A stretch of 64,000 bases of DNA. It comes from Epinephelus fuscoguttatus (lineage: Eukaryota; Chordata; Actinopteri; Perciformes; Serranidae). The stretch covers positions 15,017,452 through 15,081,451 of the forward strand of contig NC_064775.1 of assembly GCF_011397635.1 (NCBI RefSeq). The letters run 5' to 3'. Positions 27,590-47,959 of this stretch are shown piece by piece (position 1 is the first letter of the stretch; each line of letters opens with the position of its first letter). The notes under the pieces were generated by a model. It was not told the DNA's origin and did not search any database. It saw only the letters and a program-made list of their open reading frames with translations. The translations under genes and the position numbers were made by a program.

Positions 27590-27985
27590 TTTTGTTGTTT
27601 TTTTTTTTTTTTTCTGTCAGTGGTTTTGTCTCAAGTGGTTGTTTTCTGTCTCTTTGTAGTCATTTTGGGGCTCTTTGTGGTTGTTTTAAGTTTCTTTGTG
27701 GTCATGTTGTGTCTCTGTCGTCATTTTGAGGTTCTTTGTAGTTGTTATGTGTCTTAGTGGTTATTTTGTGTCTCTTTGCAGCCATTTGGGGGCTCTTTGT
27801 AGCCACTTTATGTGTCTTGGTGGTCATTTTGTGTTTTCTTTGTAGCTATTTTGAGGCTCTTTGTTGTTGTTTTGTGTCTAAGTGGTTATTTTGTGTCTCT
27901 TTGTAGTTATTTTGAAACTCTTTGTAGTTACTTACGTCTCTAAGTAGTCATTTTGTGTTCCTTGGTAGTTCTTAAGCTCCTACCA
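27590..27985 (+). repeat. Degenerate about 40-bp minisatellite
   Basis: Repeated variants of GTCTCTTTGTAGTCATTTTG, GGCTCTTTGTGGTTGTTTT and the like. Reverse-complemented, the unit contains AAAATGACTACAAAGAGAC, the same core as the 42-bp array at 35902-37650. It is older and more diverged, and lies in the opposite orientation to that array. Confidence 0.75.
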
Positions 27986-27989
27986 TCAT

Positions 27990-30617
27990 GTGTCATATAT
28001 ACTACCCCATTAACATGGACCTTGTGGGGGATAATCTTAGTGTATAAATATTTTCATTGCACACACACACAAAAAAGTGGTCAATCTTGTGATGTTGTCT
28101 GTCAAATAAATGTACTATCAGGAAGTGGATGGGTACCCTCAAAATGTATTTGCACATAATGAAACAGATGTGAAACTATCTGATTACAATAATAATAATA
28201 TATAATATATTAACATTCAGCTTTTGAAATTACAAATCAATATATTTCATATTTTAATTTCAAAGAGGTTAATTCAGCAGAAATAAATTCAGGTACATGT
28301 TTTGTTTTCAAAGTAAAAAAAAAAAAAATCAATGCTATGAATTCAATGGTGTTTACATTTCAATAATAAGTGTTCAGTGGTTGTTAAAATTAAAATACTT
28401 GTGCCTCTTTTTTGCCTCCATAGTTTAAGTAAACAGCCCCATGACTCTGGTGTATATTCTAATAATGAAACCAGCATAACATCATGAAGAACATTAGCCA
28501 GAACACAAGCATTTAAGATTAGCTACGTTATTTCAAAATGTATTTTATTACATTTGCTTTATTACAGCTGTAATGATCACAGATCCCAAATTTCCACAGG
28601 CTGGGTTGTCTAGAAAATAAATATATGTGACATATGGACACTGGAGTCTGAATACTGCAAAAATAAAAAATGGAATGACTGGACACAACTTGTTTTCCCG
28701 TTTTTAAAACGAATATAACCTGAACCGTATCCATGTGAAACAATCTGAGGACTAAATGTTGTTCCAAATATTTTGTTGTTTCCCAAGTAGACTAGGAGTG
28801 TCATAGTGTCGAATAAAATAGACAGTACAGTGCATACAGTACATACTGCCCAGATAACACACCTACATTCACTTTAAAGAAATAAATACACAACAAATAA
28901 TAAATATGTCACCTATTACGTCAGCTGTCAGAAGTGGAATTTTATTTTCTTCTGTATGTCAGTCCTAAATGAACCCACAGGTCTGTTCCCACCAGGCTGT
29001 AAGTGTGTAATCAGGAATATCATTGGCCCAGGAGAGCGCTCCAGCTCAGGGTGCAGTGAATGGAAAATAAAACATTAAAAAAAGATGTCATGCAGTGTGT
29101 CTCCAGCTACATGAAGTTCATATGATTTCAAGGTTTCACATGCTGTCAGCTCGTAAACTCATGTCAAGCGTAAAGAAATAACTTAAAGGGAGCACACACT
29201 GATTTTTTTGGCTCACTTTGCATGTGCAAACACAGAAGCGCACTCATCCTTTGTGTTTCGGAGACTTTACCTGTTGACATACTGTAACCACCTCCACACT
29301 TCCATCTGTCCATCCCTCAGTACATCCATCTGTAAGTCCGTCCAGTTCACTCTCCACCTCCATCTGTTCATCCAGAGTAACATATCAATCTTACCACATA
29401 CTGATCCATTAATCAACGCATGTTAATCTGCTCTCTTATTGTAAATAAATCCTGTGAAAAGACCAGAGCCTACAGTGTTTCAAGAGGCAAAGTCCCTCCT
29501 GTTTTAATGGACCACCATGAGAACTTATTTTGGAGAAAATGTAGTGTAATTAAAGGTAAGAGACTCTGTTTAAACTGTGCATTTGAGACCAAATGTGTAT
29601 GCATCCACAGCTGAAAGTAGTCCCAAACAAATGCAGCATTTACTCCAGTTTAACTAACATTTACAAAAAACTACAGTGCCCAGCTGTTGGAAATTACTGA
29701 GCTGATTCTGAAAATGAAAATATATATTTCTGACATGTTGGACTTGCAGTTGAGAGGTCAGAAAGTACTGAGTTGCTGCTTAAGATTTACCTCTTCAGGT
29801 GAGGTGAAGGTGATTGTTGTGTTTGTCTTTTCATGGGATTTGTTGGCAATAAGAAAAACACAGAATAACAACAGCCTTACTGACATCTGACTTACAAGCT
29901 CTGTCTTTGGCGATCTGATCCAAGTTTCATTGAATGACTAGAACCCTTCCTGCATCCCTAACACCACAGCTAATCAGTGGTGTAACGCTTCCCTGTGCTT
30001 TGCATTTTCCCTTATAGTAATAGTGACTGAAGCCAAGAGCACAAAGACGCACATTTGTGTCCTTGCAGAGAAGTTTCCTCAGATGCAACAAACCCCTCTG
30101 ATCTGATCCTGATCCTGGGCCGTGTCCTTGAGGTCCAAACAATAATCTCTCCGCGACACTGATGATGAGTCAGTGTTTGCAATGTGCAGATGCATCCTAA
30201 AATCCTGAATCTTGGCAATTCAGCTTCATCATGCGTGTTTTCTTCTGAAATTGTACTTTGGCTGTTAGTTCTGACATCCAGCGTGTCACAGAAAGCCTGG
30301 CGTCCTGCTTTAAATATCTCTCCTCCTGCTCAGTAATGTCAATGTTGGTTCTAGAGGTAGGGTGTTACTGTAAATATCTTCCTCTGGTCGTTTAGTGACC
30401 CGAGCTGTAGTTCCCTGTTGACTTGTTTGCTAGTGGCTGCTACTTGTCTCCCAGGAAACAGTAACAGTAAAGGAGAACAGTCCCTGCAGTGTTACAGCAC
30501 TTCCTGTCTTCATGCTCAGGAGGTCTCCCACCTCGCACACAGTGGGAGGTAGCGGGAGGTGAAGCCTCCGTGTCATAGCGTGCTCTCCCTGGCTTGTGTG
30601 TGTGACAGTGGATGCGC
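27990..30617 (-). other. gpr180 3' flank / probable long 3' UTR
   Basis: No coding exon recognised in 2.6 kb. A minus-strand AATAAA (TTTATT at 28558-28563) would give gpr180 a 3' UTR of about 2 kb, but nearer sites cannot be excluded. Confidence 0.4.
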
Positions 30618-38390
<7,773 letters not shown>

Positions 38391-38745
38391 TTTCCCCCGC
38401 TGCAGTTTGACGTTACCGACAAATAAACGTTTGCTACTGGATTCAATGAGCCACGAAGCCAGAAGTAAACCAGCTGCGTCAAGTTGTTCAAAGTTAGCAG
38501 AGATGAGACCGGAAGTTAGGTGTTTCTGCACTCACATAAGAGCTCACTTTGGAAAATGAAAAAAAAAGATGATTGGGAGGGTTTGTATATTTTAATTAAT
38601 TTTAATAATAATTTGTAAAGCTGAAAAATTCTGTGGGCTTGGTTATCACTTAATCATAAATTCGAAATCCAGCGATAACACCATCTTTGTTGCCATATTT
38701 CCCTCAAAACAATGAGGAAAATATCATAAACATAAATAACATTAC

Positions 38746-39050
38746 TAGGGTTGGGGGGGAAAATCGATACAGCATAGTATTGCAATATTTTTGTGTGTCA
38801 GTATCATATCATACGCAGTGCCATTTTTTTTGTTGGTGTTGTTGTTGTTTTTTAACTATATCAATTATTAATATTACAAATACAAATTAAAGGTGGCCTG
38901 CTAGAATAATATAATCAATTGTCTTTTCAGACCACTGGACACATTTTGCTGCACAAAATAAAAATCTTGAAGTGAAATGGACAGATGAACAGATCCTTAT
39001 TCGTGGACATAATTTACAGTTGAAAATCGGTAATTATTAAATAAATAAAT
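38746..39050 (+). mobile_element. hAT-like element fragment between gpr180 and tgds
   Basis: TAGGGTTGGGGGGGAAAATC followed by GATACAGCATAGTATTGCAA resembles the left end of fish hAT-like non-autonomous elements. I could not place the right end or a target duplication. Confidence 0.4.
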
Positions 39051-39360
39051 AAATAATGCTTGCCTCATATTATATACAGAATCTCTGCATCCTATTAAGT
39101 GAAATAAAATAATAAAACAGAAAAGAAAAGATTTATGGTGTACAGAGTGACGTCAAAACATCAACTCACCCTTGCAAATGTAATAAACTAGTAAATAAAC
39201 TTTAAAAAGCACCTATTCTTCGATAATAAATACATTTTTAGTTAACAAATAATTTTATTTTGAAAATATAATCCGGAAGTTCCATATGTATTGTAGTTCA
39301 CTTTACACTGTTGCCATGCCAAATCGGCACTATTGACAGTTTAACTGATTTAAAATTCAC

Positions 39361-39406
39361 CCAATCAAACAGCGCGCATTTCTCTCCGTCAGACACGACA
39401 ACCAAT
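39361..39406 (+). promoter_or_regulatory. CCAAT motifs in the gpr180/tgds divergent promoter region
   Basis: CCAATCA at 39361 and again at 39402 lie about 270-310 bases upstream of the tgds start codon, in the 1.28-kb interval between the two divergent start codons. No TATA box is evident near either gene. A shared promoter is an inference from position only. Confidence 0.4.
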
Positions 39407-39667
39407 CAGAGATCAGAAACTCGTCTACATGCGCTAGATATCCCGCCCCTTTTCAACGTGTCAACACTGCTGTAAAGTGGCCATCGACTGTCGTAAATTA
39501 CACAATGTAGGTAGTGTACTGACGAAAATAAAGAAGTTCAGTGCTGCTTGTTAGCAGGTAGCAGGACAGATAACGGAGTTTAGAAACGACGAAGATGTCG
39601 TTATTATGTTTATAGGAGACTTTAATGTGAACAGACAGCTGTCGGTGTTCAGTGTGATGACCGGAAG

Positions 39668-42600
39668 ATGGACTTTAACAGGACTGTTCTGGTGACCGGA
39701 GGCTATGGATTCATGTGAGTTTATTCAATCAGTTTAAACTGATAATAAAGACATGACTCACCGTTATTCAGGTAATTGTACCAGGTCATCATTCAGTCTC
39801 ATGAGGCAACCAGTCTTCTTCACAGTAAGATAACCGTCTCACAAAATATCGTTGTATCACATTACAGAATTTATATTATCATCAGTCAGAATGACCCTCA
39901 AAGGAATGAAAATTAAAGGGTTATTGTTGGTTGAACAAACATTTTATCACTATAATTGAAACTTGAAAGCTTTTTGTTAATGGAAGTTTGTGTAAAAAGT
40001 CTCGCCTTTGAAAATAACTAACATAAAAAGGGAGATTCAACATCCAGTTGTATTTTCTTTTCAGTATCATAGGTAAGCAAATGTACACAATAGTCAGCTT
40101 TTATATCACGTTACACCTCGAAACCGGTATCACTGCAACCTTAGTAAGATTTAACCGAATTTAGAGTCATCTAACAGTGAGGACTGCAGGTTGCAAAAAG
40201 CTGAAATTCCCAGTTAGTCAGTGTTCAGTGTTCAGTAGGTTTTTACCAGGAGCCGAATTATACGCAGAGGTCTCTTCTTCTCTGACATAAACGGACCAGG
40301 TGATAAAAATGGTAAAAACACTGAATAAAGTAGTGTCATGTTAAAAATCAGTGTTTATCCTATGCTGTTTGGCATGTCAGAAACGGGCAAGTACCTGCTG
40401 ATGTGTGCTCACCTTTTTTCTCTGATAACTTAAGATCCAGATGTTCAGGTGGTTTTAACCAGGAGCCAAATTATCCGCAGAGGTCTCTTCCTCTCCGACA
40501 TAAACAGATCAGGTTACTAAAACTGGTAAAAACACTGAATAAAGTAGTTTCAAGTTAAAACTCAGTGTTTATCCTATGCTGTTTGGCATGTCAGAAATGG
40601 GGAAGCACCTGCTGATGTGTGCTCAGCTTTTTTCTCTGATTACTTGAGATCCAGATGTTCAGGAGGTTTTTACCAGGAGCCGAATTACCCGCAGAGGTCT
40701 CTTCCTCTCTGACACAAACTGTCCCGGTGATTTAAACCGGTAACACTACATAGAGCAGTTTCATGTTAAAAGAAAAGTGTTTTTCTGACACTTGTCACAA
40801 AAGGGCTGTGAACTATGGTGGCTGATGCAAAAAAGTCATAACGCGAATGGCCCTATCTCGAGCCAGTGTTCGGTTTGTCTGTTCTGGACTACTGAAGAAA
40901 CATGGTGGTGCAACATGGAGATCTCTGTAGAAGAAGACTTGCTCTGGCGGCACGAACTTTGGAGTAATTATTATGGGTTTTAATCTTCGATAGCTGTCAA
41001 ATAAAAGGTCATCTTCTTCTCATCTCCACCTCCCCATCTCTGTTACAGTGGCTCCCATCTTGTGTGTTCGCTGGTCAACAGACACCCTGACTGGAGAATT
41101 ATTAACCTGGATATCGTAAGTTCTTACTGGTGTTTGGTCGTGCTGACACTCCAAATGGATGAATGAATATATAGATCAATATATCCCAGTATGCGATATG
41201 TATGTACTGTAGGATTTCTCATTGTCTGATCTTTTCCAGTTGGATTACTGCTGCAGCCTCAGGAGTCTGGAGAGTGTTGAAGACAGAGCCAACTACACCT
41301 TTATCAGGGTGAGAGCTGCTTGCGTTAATATTGTAAAACTAGAGATCAACAGTGTCCGGTGTAGTGATCTCTATTAAAATAACATAACATACTGGTACTC
41401 CTTTCTTTAACAGGGAGATGTGTGTAACTCGCGGCTGGTAAATCACATTTTCAACACTGAAAACATCGATGTGATCTTTCACCTGGCAGCAAAAACACAC
41501 GTTGGTGAGCAGGAGTTGAGGTTACACTCATCTGCCGGGCTGATTTTACTGGTCATGTATTCATAATCAGCTTCTGAAAATTATATTTCTTTCTTTCTTC
41601 CCTTGTTCAGAATCCTCGTTTGAAACTCCGTCTAGTTTCCAGCGCGTTAACATCGATGGGACCAGAGTTTTACTGGGAGCCGCCCATCAGGCCCGACACC
41701 AGCCACGACGCTTCGTCTACGTCAGCACCGATGAAGTGTACGGAGCCAGTCTGGACCAGGTCAGTGGACAGTGAGTTAGTTGACAGATCGTTCAGTGGAT
41801 CATGGGGTCATGAGTCGTAATGATGTGGATACTGGGTGTGTGTTGTCTGCAGGTGTTTGATGAGAGCAGTCCAGTGAGGCCCTCCAACCCGTACTCTGCC
41901 ACTAAAGCAGCGGCAGAGTACCTGGTTAGATCCTACTGGGACAAATACAAGGTACACACACACACACACAGGCAGAAAAGTGGCTGAAACTAAAGATGTA
42001 TAGTTAATATTATGACAATATTAGATGCAATTAAGCTTTAAGGTTTATCATCGTGGTTATCCGATTGGAAATACACTGTATTTGCCAGGTTAGCTCATTT
42101 TGACATTTAATAACAGATGCAATAATCATGATTTTGTTCCTCACAACTTTGCATGTTAAGAACTGCTCTGTCTTTTTATTACCAGTTTCCCATCATCATC
42201 ACCAGGAGCAACAACATCTACGGCCCCAGGCAGTACACTGAGAAGGTACAGCACCCAGACTTTACTGTGACATCTTGATCAGATTGGTCCATTTTGAAGC
42301 CAGCAATCATCTTCTCAATCTTTCAGGTCATTCCAAGGTTTCTCACCCTCTTACGCATGAACAAGAAATGGTAGGCTTGACTTTCTTTTTGTTTTTCACT
42401 GACAAATCAGATTCAATACTTGTTTGATATCAAGACAAAAATAAAGCAGAGTATGTGTAGTTTCTAACCTGGGTTTCTCTGTCTCCGCTCTGCCGCAGCA
42501 CCATCCAGGGAACCCTCCCGAAATCCCGCCATTTCCTGTTTGTCGATGACGCCATCAACGCCTTCCTGCTGGTTCTGGAGAAAGGGACTGTGGGAGAAAT

Positions 42601-43882
42601 CTACAATGTGGGAACAAGCTGTGAGGTTCCCATTGTGCAGCTGGCCAGGGAACTTGTTAAGATGGTGCGTATAAGAACTGTTCTTTTAATTTAATCATAC
42701 AGCAGGAGGTAGCAGGTGTTCAATAAACTGTCTTTGTTTGTTCTTTAGGTGAAGAACGTGACAGACTCTGAAGTGAACAACTGGCTTGAGTTTGTGCCTG
42801 ACAGGTGAGTGGAAACAAATATTTCCTGAGAAATCTATTAAAAAAAACAGCCTCCACAAGCTTAATGAACTCTAACCTCTGCTCTGTAGGCCGCGTGTTG
42901 ACCTGCGCTACCCCATCAAATGTGAGAAGCTGCAGCAGCTGGGCTGGAGAGCAGAGGTGTCCTGGGCTGAAGGCATCAGACAGACTGGTACAGTAACACA
43001 CACGAAAAAACTCTAATTTAAAGCTGGGGTGAGTAGTTTAGCCTTCTGCTAACAAAAGTCAAAGGCTCACAGCTGCAGCTTTAAGTCGATGTTTATGTAG
43101 CTAACGTTAGCTAGAGCCTTGGTTTAAAGTGTGATATCTAAAGGGTTTTAGAGGCCCAAAAGTTTGCAAAGAAAACAGCATATGTACCAGCTTCAGGATC
43201 ACAATTACAATGGTTAAAATCAATGACCAGGGCTCATACAGGTTACTGCACGAAGCATACGTGCATATGCCCGTGCTTGTCTTGTGGGAGGGGCTTAGGA
43301 CAGAGAAAACTGCTTACCCCAGCTTTAAAGCGAGGAGATAAACCAGTACATTTAAGCCTCATCTTGAAAAGGTGCATGTTGTAGCCCAAATTGTCCATCT
43401 AAATCAGGAGTGTTGAGGGTTTTACAGGCTAAGGACACCTAAGCGCAAAGGGACGGTAACTTCTAAGTCAGTAGCAGTTGTAGCATGGCTAGGTGTGTTA
43501 GCCTCACCCTCTGTACTTTCATCTGTGGTTTCTGAGGTGGACGGTATGTCAGAATCTCATTTGAAAATGTTACAAAATTATCCATTGTTCACAAGAATGT
43601 CCGTATACTTTCAATAATAATAAAGCTAATTGGCCGTATGTTTCAATAGTACACAAGTGTAAGCTATCTAGTTCACGGTACCACACAGTATTTACCTACA
43701 TTAAATTATAATAATAATTTGGTGCTGGTGGTTCCTTCTTTGTAGTCTGTGCTTTTAATCCCTGTGTTCTGCATCTGTGTCTTTCAGTCAAATGGTACCA
43801 AGACAACCCAGACTTCTGGTCAGACCCGAGCGAGGACCAAGAACAAATCAGAAGCAAGCTTGAACAAGCCACCAACAAATAA
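39668..43882 (+). CDS. tgds: dTDP-D-glucose 4,6-dehydratase, complete
   Basis: Twelve exons: 39668-39714, 41049-41115, 41240-41308, 41414-41504, 41611-41759, 41853-41951, 42186-42245, 42327-42370, 42499-42664, 42749-42804, 42890-42987, 43788-43882. The total is 1041 bases, 346 residues plus stop, with all phases agreeing; human TGDS has about 350. It is an extended short-chain dehydrogenase. The NAD-binding VTGGYGFIGSH starts near residue 9, the catalytic TDE is at 131-133 ([11 protein letters not shown]) and YxxxK is at 155-159 (YSATK). All expected catalytic residues are present. It acts on nucleotide-sugar substrates in the cytosol; the physiological substrate in vertebrates is less certain than the bacterial name implies. 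The N-terminus is a little shorter than in human, starting MDFNRTVLV. It lies head to head with gpr180, as in human. Confidence 0.95.
40225..40800 (+). repeat. Three tandem copies of a repeat of about 215 bp in tgds intron 1
   Basis: Copies start near 40228, 40446 and 40658. Each begins with a variant of GTTCAGxxGGTTTTTACCAG and continues GAGCCGAATTA..CGCAGAGG, then AAACACTGAATAAAGTAGT. Spacing is 212-218 bases. The segment after 40800 (ACATGGTGGTGCAACATGG) is also a familiar fish repeat phrase. Confidence 0.7.
43022..43324. mobile_element. TTAA-target MITE in tgds intron 11
   Basis: TTAA (43018-43021), then AGCTGGGGTGAGTAGTTT, and at the other end AACTGCTTACCCCAGCT followed by TTAA (43325-43328). 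The 303-bp element has imperfect inverted repeats and a TTAA target duplication, as in piggyBac- or Kolobok-type families. No coding capacity. Confidence 0.8.
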
Positions 43883-44393
43883 GTGGCCTGACTTACGTCT
43901 TAACTAACAGCTACTGAACACATAAGCGAACATCAGTCTCGCTGTACAGCATATTTTATTCTCTACTGTCTGTAAGTGATCGCTGGACCAACAGGCCCTG
44001 AAGTGCCAGACAACAGGAAGGCAGAGCCTCCCGTCAACCAAAGTTTCACCTGGAAATGAATGCACTTTATTTTGATATTAATTACTGATTCAGCTGGTGT
44101 TAAAGAGCATAGCAGTTGTCTTATTTCCTTTGCTGCGTTGCCCTCATAGTTCAAAAATCAAATGACCACATATTGTAGTGATGGTCAGCTCAAAACAGGG
44201 AAGACGTGTATTACATTGTCATGCACTTAATGAGATTACTCAGAGAAATGAGACAGACGGCTGTAACTTTTCAGAACATGTAAACACACCAGCTCCTGCT
44301 AACATTCAACAAGACTGTCAGTTCATTTTAGTCATTTGTTTTATACACATTGTTAAGAGATCTTTATCATGTCATTCTGTAGAATGTACTGCA

Positions 44394-44399
44394 AATAAA
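44394..44399 (+). terminator. Poly(A) signal of tgds
   Basis: AATAAA lies about 510 bases after the tgds stop codon, on the coding strand, followed by T- and GT-rich sequence. Confidence 0.6.
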
Positions 44400-46910
44400 C
44401 TTGATTATTTAATAACTTCAAAGTGTTTGACCTGCTTTTCTCAAACATCTAATTTTGTACACGTTTAAAGACACAGAAGAAGAAGAAGAAGAAGAAGAAG
44501 AAATGGATCGAAACACTTTTACATTTGCAAATCCAAACCTTTATTTGTGGTAAAATCAGAATAGACAGTTGTTTTTCTTCGTGCAGTGCTCCTCTTCGTG
44601 CACAACTGCTAAACTAATACATAAAGCAAATACTAACTACCAGGCTGGAGGTGCTACGTCTCCACACTGAGGAGTCTGGCCAGTCAGTAATGGGGACAGC
44701 ACTGGACTTTTTCCCTCTTTCAGTTCAGTCAATAATTATTCCTCAATGAGAATGCCTTTTGTTCACAACTAGAGAAGAGGCATGAACTTTGATCGGTCAT
44801 TAATCGTGGCTTTGCTGGGGCCACATTGCATTCTGTCCCCGTGTAACTGCAGAATGTCTCATGCAAGAGACCGATGTAGACTCATATGGATAAAAGGAAC
44901 CTGTATGGGCATTGTCAGGTCATCTTTACCTCATTTCTGATTGGCCAGGCGCTCCCCCCGTATGAGCATTAACACCCTAACGCCTGAAAATATGCAAATC
45001 ACAACAACATAGCAATAGAACCACAGTTAATTCTGTGTTATGAAGACTTTAAAGATCACCACTTGCCAGACATTCACAACAAGGGTATTAACGGGAAGGA
45101 AAAAGTGTAAAGACTCAAATGAATTTAAAAAAACAAAACAAAACAAAACAACATCTGACTTGGAGAGAATCTGGACACTTGTTTTTTGTACTGCATGTTT
45201 CTTTTGTTTGTTTGTTTTTTTACAAAATGGTCTTTGATCTTGACGTTTTGTTAAATTTTTTTTTTAATCCAAACCTTGGCATATATGGTGGTATTGTCTC
45301 AAATTTTGTCTGCCAATTAAAAATGGCTGTTTGTGTTTGATTATCATTATTGGCAATGGAACCTGTCGCACAGGTTTGTGGATCTGATACTGAGTCCAAT
45401 GTGACTTTAAAGGTAACCTGTGTCGGATGTTTCTCTTAATATGTCACAGTCGCATCGGCTGTAATAAAACTGTCTTCACTCTGTGGCCTTGTGTGAGGAG
45501 TGCTGCTACTTTGTAAGTATTTAGGGTCCAATTTTGTATGGACAAAAGCCAGTTTAAACTTAAGGAAAATGTATAGTGCAGGTTCAGACACTGCGCTGTT
45601 CTGGGGTTTGGGACTGGGTTGGCAAAAACAGTCTGGTTTAACACGAAAAGATGTACACATAGCATGGGTTGTTTTGTCTTGACCTTACACAGGGGGCTGC
45701 CCATCGTTCAGACGGCCCAAAGTTCTGCAGCTTAGTTAGTCAGGAAAATGTCCTACTGGACAAAAAACCCATTCTCCGACAGTCTGTTATCCCAAAAAGC
45801 CAACGTACATTGCTTCGAAGTACAGTTTCTCCAAAAATATATCCTCCCTGCAGTGTGACAACCCATTCCCCAGAAAAAATGTTTGAATTGTACTTTATCT
45901 TATTTTCAGAGAAACTGGACTTTGGAACAACAGGCTTTTGTTTTTGGGATGATGGACTGTGAGTGAAATAGACTTTCAGTCCAACAGGATATTTTTCGGA
46001 CCAACGGAACGTCAGAACAATGGCATGGCACCCTTGCACAGGGAATTGGTGATTTTGGATTCCTGATTAACAGATGATTGAATCAGTTTTGGTACCAATG
46101 TGAGATTCTGGATTTTTAAAATCTGTTACTTACATCATCACAAGTTGTTACAGCGACATATTGAAAGAGAAACCCCTACACGCTGCATCTTTAACATTAA
46201 AAAGCTCACACTACCCCAGAAAAATAGAAATTTTCACTCATACCAATGACATTCAACATTCAAGTGCCAGTGTTTTTGTTTACTGTCTTTTGGTCAAGTC
46301 ACTTTGTAAAATATCAACTTTTGTATTAGGCTTATAAAAATAAATATTTCTCAAAAATGCTTGATAAATTACACAAACTAGCAGCGAAAGTAGACTCGAG
46401 AACTCTGTGTGCAAACAGCTGATTCCTACGGTTGCTGTTAACTACAACTCCACCTGGTCCCAAAAAATAAAACGGCTTCATATCTGGAAGAACCTTTCCA
46501 TACGATACATACACACACGTGCACACACACACACACACATCACGCACTAAACTGTGGAGAAACCTCTCTCTTTGACACCTGGCTGTGCTACACTTCAAAC
46601 ACTCTCACTTGCTCCTTCGTACCTCTCGGAGGTTTTGAAGGACATGTACTACAGAAGACTTTAGTTGAACATTAAACAAAGTAACTGAAGTATTTTCTGT
46701 AAAACTCGATGGGTTTACTACAACAGAGGGGCCTGCAGGCCGCAGCAATGGGAGCATAGCACCATTAATTGTTCACTGACAATAGAAGCACTCTGGCTGG
46801 AAAGTTAGTTACCGTAGTGACGCAGAATCATTTTCCATGGTGACACTGTCAGTGTCAGTGAGTCTGTTGCCATGGTAATGCTGTATACAGTGTAACCAAC
46901 TATCTGCTCC
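44400..46910. other. Intergenic, microsatellites only
   Basis: Contains (AAG)n at 44474-44503 and a CA-rich tract at about 46509-46539. No exon or defined transposon recognised. Confidence 0.5.
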
Positions 46911-46913
46911 ATT

Positions 46914-47956
46914 AGGGCTGGGTATCACCCTGGGATTTAAGGCATCAAAAAGGTTTTTAAAACATTTCAAAAACTAAAGTGCTGCATTTCTAAATAAGAA
47001 CTTTTCTTCCAGAGGAAATTAAACTGTCTGATTTGTGAAGCTGAAGATCCAAACAAATGTTACATTTACTGTAGAGGGTGTGGATTTATTAACATGATGC
47101 TACCTTCGACACTACCGAGTGGCAAAACAGACCAAAAATGGCAAAATACTAACTTGAACAAGACGAACAGCAAGAGACTCTACAGCCATGCAAGCTGCTC
47201 TGTGAGGCTGTACGTAGGCACAGCTAAATGGTAATATCCACATGCTAACCTGCTCACGACGACAATGCTAGTATGCTAATATTTTGCAGGTAATGTGGAC
47301 CATCCTAGTTTAGCATGCTAGCATTTGCTAATTAGCACTAACTACAAAGTACAGATGATGCTAATGGCAACAGTATCAGTTTTGCAGGTATTTGGCCATG
47401 ACCCAAAGTGTGTGACAACGTACAGTGATGTCACACGCATGCCCCCTACTGTATCCTATATTTCTACTATAAAAGAAATCATTTATGTAAGGGACTGTTC
47501 ATTATTATGAGAGAATGGGGGTGGTGCAAAAGGAGAGGCATGTCATATTATTTTTTAGAAGGGGCATACAAGTTTAAGTGGTTGTATTTTGTATTTATTT
47601 TACTGCAGATTATTAAAGAAAACGAGTCTTTTTTATATTTGGCAAAAAAAAAAAGTTTGCACGAACTGACTGATATGCATGACAAGAGTGAAAATCCACG
47701 GCTTTTTTCAACTTCTGGATTTCGTCTTCAACTTTTAACTTTCAGTCTCTAATAACAATAATAATAATTCATGGCGGAGAGTGGAGAGTGCATTTTCCAT
47801 CCGGTTAAAGGAAAAATATTTGTAGATTCAGGGGTCAAAAAAATAAAGAAAAAATAAAAACAAAGTCACACCCCAGGCACCCCTCTGCTCTGATAAATAA
47901 AGAACAGTCCCTAATGGTTTGGTTTTTTCATCTGTGTTGAAAAATACCCAGCCCTA
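46914..47956. mobile_element. hAT-like non-autonomous element, interrupted
   Basis: Inverted ends TAGGGCTGGGTATCAC and ATACCCAGCCCTA face each other. I see no matching 8-bp flanks, so the target duplication is decayed or the ends come from different copies. The MITE at 47491-47911 is inserted inside, which makes this the older of the two. Confidence 0.55.
47491..47911. mobile_element. GGGACTGTTC-type MITE nested in the hAT-like element
   Basis: A 421-bp element with ends GGGACTGTTCATTATT and AATAAAGAACAGTCCC, flanked by TAA on both sides (47488-47490 and 47912-47914). A 3-bp TWA-type duplication suggests PIF/Harbinger. A truncated relative lies at 31687. Confidence 0.75.
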
Positions 47957-47959
47957 ACC

